64,000 bases of DNA from Yponomeuta sedellus (lineage: Eukaryota; Arthropoda; Insecta; Lepidoptera; Yponomeutidae), in assembly GCA_934045075.1 (NCBI GenBank), contig OW203722.1, positions 10,133,396 through 10,197,395 of the forward strand, read 5' to 3'. Positions 1 through 40,616 of the stretch are shown here, one piece after another. The notes beneath the pieces are model-generated. The model worked only from the letters and a program-made list of their open reading frames with translations, was not told the origin of the DNA and ran no database searches. Numbering within the stretch: position 1 is the first letter of the stretch; every line of letters begins with the position of its first letter. A program made the translations under genes and the position numbers.

Positions 1-845
1 GTAATATTAGCCAATGAAAAACGGTATACCCAACCAATGGTGTCATCGCTTAAGCAGGTTAATTGAGTGAACACACCTTAAATACTTTGTTGAAAATAAC
101 CAAGTTATTCGGTACTATCTATCGTGTTCATTGGGTGCTACAATCCATCAGCGCTGTAATATTAGCTAATTCAACTCGGTATATTTAACCAATAACCATG
201 CTACTCTTTAAATGTGTTGATTGGGTGACCATAGCTATAATACTATGTTAAAAGTAACCAAGATATTCGGTGCTGTCAAACATCTTCATCTGTTAGCTAC
301 AACCCATTAGCTTTGTAGTATTAGCAAATTCAATTCGGTATTCTTAACCAATATCCATGCTACTCTTTAAGCGGGTTGATTGGGTGACCACAGCTAAAAT
401 ACTTTGTAGAAGGTTACCAAGTTACTCGGTGCTGTCAAACGTCTTCATCGGGTGCCTACAACCCATCAACTTTGTAAAATTAGCTAACTCAATTCAGTAT
501 ATTTAACCAATATCCATGCTATTCTTTAAGCGGGTTGATTGGGTGACCACAGCTAAAATACTTTGTTGAAAGTTACCAAGTTATTCAGTGCTGTCAAACA
601 TGTTAATCGGGTAGCTACAAAACATCAGCCTTGTAATGTTAGCCAATTAAAATCGGCATATTTAACCTATAACCATGCAACTTTTTAAGAGGGTTAGTTC
701 GGTGACCACAGCTGAAATACATGTTGCATAGTTATTGGTTAAGTATACCAATTTGAATTGGCTACTATTACAAATTTGATAGGTCGTAGCTATCCAATGA
801 ACAGTTTGACAATACTGAATAACTTGGTAATTTTCAACATTGTGG
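1..845. repeat. ~159-bp tandem repeat array ending in an inverted copy
   Basis: A unit recognisable by CCATGCTACTCTTTAA and GGGTTGATTGGGTGACC recurs with spacings of 158, 159 and 159 bp (anchors near 197, 355, 514 and 673). A further diverged copy begins near 38, so the array probably continues to the left. From about 741 to 845 the same unit appears in reverse complement (for example GAATAACTTGGTAATTTTCAAC), so the array ends in a fold-back. Copies differ at several positions, so it is not very recent. It could be a subterminal repeat block of a Helitron or fold-back transposon, or a satellite fragment. Confidence 0.8.
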
Positions 846-3229
846 TTAACCTAAGTGAATAAAAAATGTATATGCCTAGAATTTAAAAAACTAAAAAACA
901 TTATTTATCGTGAACCGTGGCTAGGCGCAAAAAGTGGCATACCCTTTCTCTAAACGCCTAGTTATAGAGAGAGAGAGAGAAATAATTTAAGTTACACAAT
1001 AGATCTTTCTCAAAACATCACAAGGTGTAATTTTATAAAATGAACTTTCTGCGCCTAAACCAATTATGTACCGAATAGACAAAACTTGAAAGACATGAAA
1101 GAAAAGACTGTGTATATGAAACAAGTAAAATGTATTTGCTGATAAAAAGAGATCTAGAGAAACATAAATTAACTTAAGCTGGGTCTGTACGATGACAAAA
1201 TCGTGAAAAAGTTAATACAAAAATAACAGCCCTCCAATCTCTGTATTGTTTAACTTATTAAATTTTTCCGCTTCGTACGTTCTGGACATAAAATAATGTA
1301 AAATACGCAACGATCTTGTATACAATTGAAATCTGCATTATTAACAAATTCAGATGTCAGTCAGTCTACACAAGCAAGTTAAAGGCACAAACAGTTAAGT
1401 GACCGAGATGACTTATTCGCAAAAGGCCACCGAGCATTAAAATGCGTTAATTTGCTTAACCCTATTGGAAATAGGTCTGCGCCTATTTTGCAAAAAAAAC
1501 TTACTTCAAATATGTTTCACTTATATTGTATTTTAAAAACCTGTTTAGAAGCTACACACTACCCATGCCGGGACTCGAACCCGCAACCTCTGGAGCGTAC
1601 AGCCAGAGGTCACAGGTACGGGTCCCGGCATGGGTGGAATTACATTTTCGAAGAAAATTACCTGGTGGGTGAGTCTCTATAATGCGTAGTTGTTCAATAG
1701 ATGATGTCCGGTAATGATAGTTTCTTTCACACTATCGATAGTCTAGTAACCAACCATTGCGATGGCATAACCCGTGCTACTTAAATTGGCGCAGTCTTCA
1801 GGGTTTTGTCGTAGTATACACGTTGCAATATTTCTTAATAAATCAGACGTGCCGCATTATTTATTGAAATATTTTTATCCTGATTTTATAGGCTTTTCCC
1901 TTCTAGAGTACTGGTTATCAGCAACCGCAAGTCCTAAAACAAAAAATTATAAGTTGTAGCAACGTTAGAACGTATGCACATACATATTAATGCAATCGTG
2001 CTATATTATGTTACTATACTGAAACTGAGCACAAATTACTATAGGGCCAAATGCGTAATATCGAAAAAAATATCTCCTCAAGGGAGATTTATTAATAATA
2101 ACATCCAGGTGGGGCGAAAGCCATCGAGACTTAAGACTAGTGGAATTTGCCCCACTAAATCGAGTTTCAGTGAGGCAGATTCCACTGAGATTTTAGGTTT
2201 CGACTTTACCCTACCAGTGAGGGTCTTAGTGGAGAAAATTAGAAATATTCGTAGTTTATTGCAAGTGAGTGTAAGTCAGTCAATAAAGCCATGTGGTAAT
2301 TGATTTTCGCTATATATGTACCAACACAAGACGTCCCTGTTACCCCATATAGATACCCCTTTTTGTCCGATACTCTTACTCCCACCAGCTACCATGGGGT
2401 AGCGCGTCCTGTCGCTAAGTGTACAAACAGTAAATTTATAACAAACAACGTGAAAGAAAATATGTTTTGGTATGTCTACTTGCCTTTGAAAACTTCAATG
2501 TTATCTTTCAAATCCCATGCCGTCAGAAGATTTTTTAATTCCTCGTCGTTGGATCGATGGATGAGCCGCCTCACACACACACTTAATCGAAAGAAGACAG
2601 ATTAGCTTTAAAATAATCCTCGAAATAAAACCAGCACAACTTGAGTAATGGTAAAAACTTTGAAAGAAAATTGTGAAGGAAATGACCGGCCGGTCTTTCG
2701 TTTGTTCCTCGTGTCGCAGTGTTGCCAATACCTGTCCGGCAAAAGTTACGCGAGGCAGGTTTAAAAGCTAAATTTTTACATCTGTAAAAGTTACATTTGG
2801 ATTTAAATAATATAATTGTAATTTTGATTATTATACTCACAGGAAAATTAACCCGAAACTTCCAGATTTCTCATAACTCGACCCGGATAATAAAAACAGG
2901 AAAAGGAAATAATTTTTTGACTTAAGAGTTTACATTTTTACAGACTTCATAAAGTGTACATAATCTCAATGACTTTACATTGCTTACAATACAAATAAGC
3001 AACTCATAGGCGTTCAAAAAACGTAACCGCAAAATTGAGCTTAAGTCCAGTCTAAGCACAATTCCATCACTATACGTTTGATGACTACAAAGCTGACAAA
3101 TGGCCAAAATGTGCTACAGTAAAGTGCCAAAATAAGACCTTAACGATACGAAATAAAGATGGTGTGACCTATTTTCATAACATAGCACTAGGAAAGGTAC
3201 AAATATCAAGAGGAAACTATTAAAATTTT
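846..3229. other. AT-rich sequence, no gene supported
   Basis: It contains a short (GA)n run near 967-981 and the tRNA-like hairpin listed separately. Open frames here are under 110 codons, lack splice-consistent partners and match no family I recognise. Confidence 0.5.
1561..1635 (-). repeat. tRNA-like fragment folded as a hairpin
   Basis: ACCCATGCCGGGA (1561-1573) is perfectly complementary to TCCCGGCATGGGT (1623-1635). Inside, ACCTCTGG (1585-1592) pairs with CCAGAGGT (1603-1610). On the - strand the piece includes a B-box-like GGTTCGAGTCC and a 3' acceptor half related to the tRNA-like modules at 9.4, 28, 45 and 56 kb. The middle has been replaced by a mirrored copy, so it is not a functional tRNA gene. 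Confidence 0.65.
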
Positions 3230-3622
3230 ACCTTAATATATAAAACAAAGTCTTGTTTGTTCTAACACTTGTAAATCGAGAACGGCTGGATCGATTTTCA
3301 TGGTTTTTATTTTGTTGCATTTGTCTCCGTCCCGAATAGCAGAATAACTATCAAATTATATGAAAATGTCACGAAAAAAAATTCTGTAGACCACGCGGAT
3401 AAAGTCGCGAGCAAAAGCTAGTCTTAATACAAATTCGCAATTGTTCGAACACAAAAACTCGAGAACGACTGGACCGATTTTGATGGTTTTTTATTTGTTG
3501 TGTTTCTCTCCCGTCTCCAAATAGCAGAGTAACTATTAAAAGATCGGAAAAAATATGTTATTTTACAAAATATAAATGGATTTTTCTATGAAAAAACTGT
3601 CGCGGGGAAAAGCTGGTTTTCT
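3230..3622. repeat. Two adjacent Helitron-like (Lep1-type) terminal fragments
   Basis: Two related stretches (about 3230-3422 and 3423-3620) each carry a CGAGAACG(G/A)CTGGA(T/C)CGATTTT core, then AATAGCAGA(A/G)TAACTAT, and end in AAAAGCTAGT or AAAAGCTGGT after a short GC-rich run. This layout is typical of non-autonomous Helitron-type repeats in butterflies and moths. The family assignment is from memory of that pattern. Confidence 0.5.
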
Positions 3623-4229
3623 ATAAAACCCATCATTTACACTCAAAGGTTCCTGTTTCTTCTCTCCCGTGGGTCAGAAAGAGATAAACAAAATGACGCA
3701 TCAAGAAGTAAGAAAAGTCACACATACAAACGCTGGATTGTTCTAGAAGACTCTAAGAACTTCGCTTGCTTTACTCCCTCGTTCAATAAGCCCACATAGA
3801 ACATTCACACGAGTCGAATTGGAATCCTCATTTTTTAAGTCTGCTGACTGTCGACTATTTATCACTTCACTTCAACAAAGGCTAGAATTTAATGAAAATT
3901 ATGCAATCAGCTATTAGTTGCAATAATAATTTAGACAAGTTACGAAGAGGGGCCAAAAGCTACAAAAATCATCATGACAAATTATATAGTGGCAACACTC
4001 GACTTGTCAGCTCGCAACGCTAATCAGCCAATCAGTGCGTGCCCGCCAAGAAAGAAGAATCTTGACAAGTCTTAAGTGAATTTTGATTCTTATTATGATA
4101 GGAATAAAGTCTTTGCTGTGTGACACCGAGAATATTTTAAGTTATTTAAATAAGTTCCAATCTTAAAAATTGTAAACGCTCTCAATTATAAACTACCGAG
4201 CGCTTCTGTAACGACAGCTTTGTAACAAG

Positions 4230-5560
4230 TTTATGTTTTTAGAAATTACACGGTAATTTTCAGCATTGCAACTTATCTAACTTTAGCTAAATGGTTTATT
4301 TAAAATTTAATGACATACTCAGCTGTAGCTAACAGTGTAAGTTTGTCTATTTTAATTGGACTCGGCAAAGTTTACATTTACTGAGACACTTGTTTGGAAA
4401 TAAAGAAGTACAAGAGAAATTTCAAATAAGTCACACGGTAATTTGCAACATAGCTACTTATTTAAGTTTAACCGAGTGTTATTCGTTTAAAATTAAATAA
4501 CATACTTAGCCGCAGCTAACAGTGTTTATTTGTCTAATTTAAATTTAATTCGGCAAAGTTTACAAGTTTACATTCGTCGAGCCACTTATTTGGAAATAAA
4601 CAAGTACAAGGGATGTTTTTAAATAAGTTAACGGTAATTTGTATCACATAAAGTTATCTGAGTTTAGCCAAGAGTTAATCGTTTAAAATTAAATATCATG
4701 CTTAGCCGTAGCTAACAGTGTAAACTTGTCTATTTTAATTGAATTCGACATAGTTTACAATTATCGAGCCACTTATTTGGAAATAAAAAAGTACAAGGGA
4801 CGTTTTAAAATAAGTTACACGGTATTTGCACCACATAAACGTATCTGAGTTTAGCCAAGATTTAATCGTTTAAAATTAAATATCATGCTTTGCCGTAGCC
4901 AACAGTGTAATTTTGTCTATTTTAATTGAATTTGACAAAGTTTACATTCATCCAGCCTCTTATTTGAAAATAAAAAAGTACAAGGAAAGTTTTTTAATAA
5001 GTTACAGGGTATTTGCATTACAACAATCTTGTCTTAGTTCAACCGAGGCTTATTCGTTTAAAATTAAATAACTTGCTTAGCCGTAGCTAAAAGTGTAAAC
5101 TTGTCTATTTTAATTGAACTCGGCAAAGTTTACATTTATCGAGCCACTTATTTGGAAACAAAAAGTACAAGAGACGTTTTTAAATTAGTTACACGGTACT
5201 TGCATCAAAGCAACCTTGTCTAAGTTTAACCGAGGCTTGCTCGTTTTAAATTAAATAACACACTTAGCCGTAGCTAACAAGGTAAGATTGTCTATTTGTA
5301 ATTGTATTCCGCAAAGGTTACATTTATCGAGCCACTTATTTGGAAACAAAAAGTACAAGGGACGTTTTTAAATTAGTTACACGGTACTTGCATCAAAGCA
5401 ACCTTGTCTAAGTTTAACCGAGGCTTCCTCGTTTTAAATTAAATAACATGCTTAGCCGTAGCTAACAATGTAAGCTTGTCTATTTGTAATTGTATTCCGC
5501 AAAGGTTAAATTTATCGAGACACTCATTTGGAAATAAAGAAGTACTTTAATTTAAAATAA
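4230..5560. repeat. ~187-bp tandem repeat array, about seven copies
   Basis: The anchor GCCGTAGCTAACAGTGTAA and variants occurs near 4322, 4509, 4704, 4892, 5080, 5267 and 5454, with spacings of 187, 195, 188, 188, 187 and 187 bp. Each unit also has GAGCCACTTATTTGGAAA and TTACACGGTA. The last two full units are most alike, which suggests recent local duplication. No coding sequence is seen inside. Confidence 0.85.
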
Positions 5561-5699
5561 CCAAGACCATTTAGCAATACTTGCTCGTCTATAGTTAACA
5601 AAGCTTTAATGAGCGTTTTAAATGTATCTTAGTTGTATGTAGTCGAGTAATTTTTAACAAAGCCAAATTGGTACTTTGCTAAAGCAAATTTTTTTCCGT

Positions 5700-8600
5700 G
5701 TAAGATGGACAAACGAACTAAGGAACGGACAGACAGACAGACACACCAACAGACAGACAGACGGTAAGACAAATAGCTTCGGCATAATAACAGGAGCCTG
5801 TTGGCAATGAAACCCTAAAAAACGATACAGTTCTATTATTCGGTAATATGGCTGGAATCGAAGCTACTAATCCCTCGGCATGCCCTAAAGGGAGGTGGAG
5901 GAACCAAATTCTCAGGGTGACAAGAGTAAGGACGTACCTAAACATTGTAGGAGGAGATATTCAGAACAGTATAGATTGCGTGGAGCACATAATGTGTCTC
6001 CGGATGAACAAAATAATAACAAGGCAAGAATGAGTTTTGTCTCGCAATATAGACATATGCAACGTTTTTAAAATTACTTCTTTGTTGTTCCGTAGGTATT
6101 GCAAAGTTGAAAAGTAGGTAGGCGGAACATGGATGTATACCTAAGTAGATATACTTACTCGCGATTGCAAACATTGTCGTATGGACGTATGAAATGTAAA
6201 AAACCATACTGCAAGAAATAAGAAAAGCGTAGGCTCAAACTTCTTTAAGAGACGACACATCTTATTACTAATCTGGTCTCTACTTTATACTTTACTTTAT
6301 TTATTGCTCACATAAAAATAAAAAAGAAAGCACAAATATAAAAATAAAAAAAACGTTTACTTGGCGAGCTTATTTCATAACAAATCTATTCCAGCCAACC
6401 CTTGATGTGGTAATACGGACATTGTAAACTAGGGGGGAAATTGTACAATAATAATTGTTATAATTATTTTATTCCTCTTACCTGTTGGGATGTTTCGTAA
6501 ATGATTTACTGTAGTGTATAAATTGTAGCGTCGCGAAGTAATCCTCGAGGGATATTGGATTTAAACAGGAAAATGGATTTCCATTTCCCCCGGGGACGCC
6601 CCCAGGGAAATGAAAATCCATTTCAATTACATATTTTTCTCATAATGAGAATCAATAATTATGACACGTCACTAAATAAAATCCATCAAGTTCTTCAGAC
6701 TTACCTACTTAAAGAAATGCACAATTCCCGAAACACATAATTGTCATACAATAATTGAAATATTTTTTCAAAGTTATTTTAAGGTTTTTTTGCTTTGTGC
6801 TAGTGACACTGTTTGATAAATGCATATGTGTTACATAGATTTGACGTACTTCTATGTCGTACAAATATTCACTTAAGGCACATTGGTAAAGCTAGAGCCC
6901 GTAAAGCGCAAATTGTAAAAAAATAAGAAACCCAAATATCTACAAATATATAAGTATATATCTGAGATAAAACTTACTGAACAAACTTATTGCAAAACAC
7001 AATTTCTAATGGAATTTCTTTTGGATGAATGCGCACATTCATTGATTTTAATAACTTAATTACGCCTGAAATACATGACTCGTTTTTTGTGCGCGGTCGG
7101 GTAAAATATCCAACCGTTGTAGAATACTTCTACAAGTGTACAACAATGATATACTCGGTGTGTTTCTCATGTCGTGTGCTGATATCAATTTGAGCGGGTG
7201 ACGTCGGTGTCTTACTGATTACGTAAAGGTTTTAGTTACCTCTATCGGAATAGGACGATAAATCTCGTGTATATAATGTACTTATATTTACGATGAGAAA
7301 CAAACTAAACACTAACAGCCTTACTAATAAACTTATTGTAAGTATTGTATAACTATGCAGTGTTTTGTCTCTTTTCTTCCAACTAAAAATTACATTCAAA
7401 TGACGTGAACAAAACACTGTGTAACTATACCAGGCTAATACGGTGTTTATTAGTAAGAGCCAAAGTGTCTCACTTGCGTTTTTGACAGTATAAATCTATT
7501 AAATTGTTACCTAGTTATTTGCAGATTCAAAGCTTAGTAACAAATTATTTCGATTTAGCAGTCCTTGGCAACCAGATTTTCTACAGAATTATAGAGTCAT
7601 TAACATTCTGTACCTATCGTTAACCTAGGTGTTTCTGCGCATGTGACGGTGACGGAGGTTGACAATAACCTTGGGAGTTTGGTGGTTTCATCGTAACAGA
7701 GTTACCGACTAACGAATAAATGAAAACTATAATGATGTTTTTATGTGAGCGCAGGCACTGTCCGCATTAGCATTTTGCCTCAAGGTGACCGCGCTCGGGT
7801 AGCAACGCCTGAATGGGCATTGGTTAGATTTGTTTGTTTCGTATTTACCTCTTGTTACCGCAACCTTTAGCCTACGGTTCTCTACTTACTCAACCGAGAA
7901 TACTATGACGCATCAGGGTTCCTAAAAGATTTACCAAGCAAATTAGAGCTTGCTTGGTAAATCTTTTAGGAACCCTGATTGTGTTCTCTGAGACGATCAC
8001 CCTTTTTAGGGTTTCCGTACCCGAAGGTTGCGAACTGTCTGCATGCCTGCTTGGGCTCCCCGGGCTCTAAGAACGGTTTTCTTAGTTTCGTGGGATTTTG
8101 TATCTTAGAAGGGAAGCATTATAGGCTAAGTTCCGTTCGTCTGTCAAGAACCCTTGTTCGCAGGACAAGTTCATGGATACGCTAAAAAGGACAGGTTTAA
8201 TTAACTTAATATCAAATCAAGCTTCTACTAAGTCAATGTAATCAAATCATTAGCCGTGTTTGTCGAATATATTTCTCAATTCCTAAACTACTTATGGTAT
8301 ATAGTTAAAGTACCTACAAATTTGTTCGGAACCCTCGGTGCGCGAGTTTAACTTGCCCTTGGCGGGTTTTTTCCGTGATTTGTGCTTTGTTAGATCTTTT
8401 TAAATTCTTGCTGTTGAAACAAAGCTGTTAATCGTATCGCTTTAAAAACCAAACTTCTAAGTTAACGCAAAAAAGTTACGGCCGTTTATGCCGTAATAGG
8501 CATGACGAAAGATTTTTAAATGCTCTTCCATAATGTGGGGACACATTTATGGAAGAGGAAAAAAAACCTATAGGTATTTCAGTAATAAGCTAAAGTTTAA

Positions 8601-9349
8601 CAAAGCCATTTCGCTAAAATTATTTATCTATTTAATAAATCTGTGAGACAATAGCTTGCAGTGTCGTCGCGTCAAATCTAACGTCACGCCCAGGTAAACA
8701 AACATCTTAATCACTAGTAGTCACAACAAAGCACGGGTGAAGTTTACCAATGTTAACTAAGCGTGACGTCATGCGGTGTGAGTGGTGATTCAGTCAAAAT
8801 GGCTGAATTTTATAATCTTTTATTTTATTGAAAATATTGGTAAGCTCTTTTTTATTAAACTTAATCAGTGTTTTAAATCCTTTTAATTATTTCCCCCTAA
8901 AATCGTTCAACCTTTGATTATTTGGTACTGTCGTCACGCCTATTGCTCAAAATACCTAAATTATGGATGTACAAATATTTCTCGGCGTCACTATAGTGTT
9001 GTATATGTCGTTTAAAACATTGTGAGTGAAGGTAAACCGTTTATATATAGAGGGATCCGTTTGCAAAATATTAAGCTGTAAATAAAAATTTACAGCTTAA
9101 AACTTTGATTTAGTTGTTTCTTCTGTAAAGTAGGTAAAAACCCGTCCTTCTGCAGCACCCTACAATGCGCGTGGCCCGCACTTAGCCTGTTTTTTTCTTT
9201 GTATCTCCCCACTTAATTATGTCTGACAGTCTTCAATATCACTGGTAGAGCACAACAAAGTTACAACAAAAAGGCTCTGCCTACATTGGAATCAATGTGT
9301 GTGTCTCATTTTTTTGATCTTATTTAATGCTTAATGATTTCTATTGGTT
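5700..9349. other. Non-coding flank upstream of the first visible mam exon
   Basis: It holds a CAGA-type microsatellite (about 5729-5763), a hairpin around 6565-6630, the 7912-7979 hairpin, and fragments of a common dispersed lepidopteran repeat (around 7990-8110 and 8325-8375, with GGAACCCTCGGTG). I see no exon matching the missing N-terminus of mam or any other gene. Confidence 0.45.
7912..7979. repeat. Perfect 30-bp inverted repeat, 8-nt loop
   Basis: ATCAGGGTTCCTAAAAGATT (start of the left arm, 7912-7941) is exactly matched in reverse complement by 7950-7979. It is probably a fold-back MITE remnant derived from the nearby dispersed repeat. Confidence 0.85.
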
Positions 9350-9587
9350 CCCGTAAAGGTTTAAAAACCTATTTAGAGGCTAACAATTTCACCCATGCCG
9401 GGATTCGAACCCGCAACCTCTGGCTATCCGTGCCAGCGCTCTACCGATTGAGCCAATGGGCGACTCACGGCATCAGTGAAATTTCGAACCTCTTTACACT
9501 ATTCTCTGTATTACGTACGTAATTTGTTCCTTAGCACGGGTTAGTGCATTAAAAATAAAAATAAAAATAGTATAATCCCGTAAAGGT
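9350..9587 (-). mobile_element. SINE-like element with tRNA module and 11-bp target duplication
   Basis: The 216-bp body (9361-9576) is flanked on both sides by CCCGTAAAGGT (9350-9360 and 9577-9587), a target-site duplication. A tRNA-like sequence lies at 9391-9461 on the - strand, with A-box-like GGCTCAATCGGTAGAGC and B box GGTTCGAATCC. A second module (ATTTGTTCCTTAGCACGGG then AT-rich) is joined to it. The same modules recur at 28, 45 and 56 kb in other arrangements. An 11-bp duplication suggests LINE-type target-primed insertion. Confidence 0.75.
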
Positions 9588-9779
9588 GCTCAGCAAATAA
9601 AAGTAACACTTCAAATTATTGACAAAAATACTTATTTCTCGGAATTGCGCTAAGGGTCATATTTATTACTGGTCAACTTCATTGTCTCGTCACTTTTTGC
9701 TCCAGAGCTCACCTCACCCCTTGTTGGATATCCCGCCTTTCTAAACGACGTCAATTCCTTACGCTTACGTTTGTTCCAG

Positions 9780-38352
<28,573 letters not shown>

Positions 38353-40277
38353 ATGATGCCCTACAAATTGACGATGAATCTTATCACTTAATTGGCCAAT
38401 TTTTATAGTCAATTAGATGGCGATACGCTCGAGTGCGCCTAGTTAATTCACTTGCGAGTGATTTTGTCTCGCACGACTATTATGAATATGACCAATATTT
38501 AAATAAATCCAAAAAGACCAAATTATCAAACAGGAATTTAATATCCGACTTTTGACACGGATTGTCGTGGTCATTTAGATTCTTTACTTTATTCTAAATA
38601 GTAAATCTTGTATGCCATTTCTAGAGACTCTTCCATACATTTCTAGTATCACCCATGAATCCATGTTGTTTTACGAACCTATTTATTGGGAAATCAATTT
38701 CATAGTATTTATAGATTAATTGTTATAATATTATTCTTCTGTAAATATTTTATAGATGTGTAAGGTGTATGTAAAATATTATGAATAACGTTAGGGCTAT
38801 CATATTCCCTTGCTTGACTCAGTTTCCTAATTCAATCATTTAAGGACTATTATAGAGTAACATTGATTACGTCATAACGTGAATCTTATGCTTTATATTT
38901 ATTAAAATTATAATTTTATTACTCCGTAAGCACAAAAGACAATGATGCAAACATTATTTTCTTTATTATGAAGATCATAGTAAGGAAACTTTCAATTTAC
39001 GTTTTTTGTGGCGCATCCTATATAGAACAGGCCTCCAAAACTACCTTACTAGTAATCGTGTACATAACGAGAATACTAGAACTATCAATTTGTACTCCTG
39101 GATTATTAGTGAGGGTCGATCCGCCTAGGAATGGCCAAATATTCATGCAGTCAAATGTATTTTATGGGGTCACATGTCTGTTTGTCACAAAAATCCATTA
39201 AATCATAAAAATAATCTACAGCTCTCTAAACTAAACCATATCACTGGTAATTCAAAGCAGGATTTCTTTCTTAGTAAAGTAGAATGTACTTTTATGTGAC
39301 CCTATAGGTAGTTTAAGTTTATTGTAAGGTCATTCCTGTACCTAAGAAATATTTTAGTATATACTGTGATGTTGGTCTCAATCTTCAATAGGTAATATTA
39401 TAGCATCAATTATTATACATACATAGATAGATTATTGTTGGCATTAGGTATGTCAGGTCTAGAATCGTTATTGTTAAGGATCTCATCTAAATCATTTACA
39501 TGGGGAACTTGGGTATCATAAAATTACAATTTAATATTGTCGGGCTTGTAACTCAATAGCTTCTTTGGTAATGTTGATAAAGCAAAACGTATGTTTTAAT
39601 TGAAACTGAATTTTATAGTAAAACTACTTTTACAAGAAAGTTCTAACATAATTTCAAAGTGGCGCCAAGTAATATTTTAGCCATTTGTACTTCCGTGGCT
39701 CAAAACGAAAGCTCACATTATGTTTGTAAAATTATGCAGTAAATGAATGGGTTCAGCTCTCTGTAAAATAACAATACAAAGCCAACTGTGAATGAAAGGG
39801 ACATTCCAGCGTCATTGTTAACAATGTTTTAACTTTAGGACCAATTTTTCAATGTTCTTTTGAAAATAATATTACATATTGAAATGTTGTGTGTTTCAAT
39901 TTAAACCAAATCCTTACATCTACGTAATATTAACTTAAAATAATCTTGTTTTTATTTTAGTCATTGTATTAAATTACAGTTTCAAGGCCAGAGAAAATAC
40001 TTTAGAGCGCCTGATTAATTCTGTTGTATAACAATGAATTATTGATTAAGCAGTGCCCTAACCTAACATCAATTGCATAATTGTGTGCGTTAGAATGGGA
40101 CATAACATCAATTTACTTATGGCACTTTGCAATTTGCGACAGAATTATGACTTTCAATTACAGGCTCAATCAAACACCTCAACATTACCACATGATGGAA
40201 TCGGCCTGATGTTTGTACAAGTAATCTGAGAACTTGTCGAGTTTTCTCTCTAAAGCATTTATCTCCGCCGCTAATTC
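38353..40277. other. mam 3' UTR and convergent intergenic region
   Basis: No coding sequence is seen. AATAAA at 38502-38507 is a candidate poly(A) signal for mam, though a longer UTR is possible. TTTATT at 39951-39956 could be one for the oppositely oriented tetraspanin. Confidence 0.5.
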
Positions 40278-40616
40278 TCATACCATTTCGTTAGGTTTGT
40301 TGTAAAAAATGCGCGGGTTGCGCACTCGTGGGCTGTAGTAGTTATTGGGCTGGATGTACTTGGCGGTAATCGGTTCGTCGGGCTGAGAGCCCATTTTGCT
40401 TTCATTCGTTTTATACTCATAAATATTTTCATTCGTTTTGTTGTCAATGGACTTCATGATGTACGCGTGTAGGCTTTGTCGTTGCTTCTTCAGTCGGACG
40501 CAGGAAAACACAGTCGTCAGAAGTAGGCCAAGTTTAAACAGCGCAACCACGAAGAGTGCCAGGAGGAGTACTATGTATTGTTCTTGATACCAGTCTTCGA
40601 GTTTTCCAAGACAGCC
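40278..40616 (-). CDS. Tetraspanin exon 5: last loop Cys, TM4, C-terminal tail
   Basis: The acceptor TTACTTCCACAG precedes GGC TGT. It encodes GCLGKLEDWYQEQ, then IVLLLALFVVALFKLGLLLT as TM4, then a polar tail of about 75 residues ending at TGA. The tail is longer than in many tetraspanins. Confidence 0.9.
   Translation of the reverse strand, partial: GCLGKLEDWYQEQYIVLLLALFVVALFKLGLLLTTVFSCVRLKKQRQSLHAYIMKSIDNKTNENIYEYKTNESKMGSQPDEPITAKYIQPNNYYSPRVRNPRIFYNKPNEMV

Noticed and set aside
4230..5560. CRISPR-like array
   Set aside because: Units of about 187 bp without a short conserved repeat and unique spacers, in an insect genome. This is a tandem repeat.
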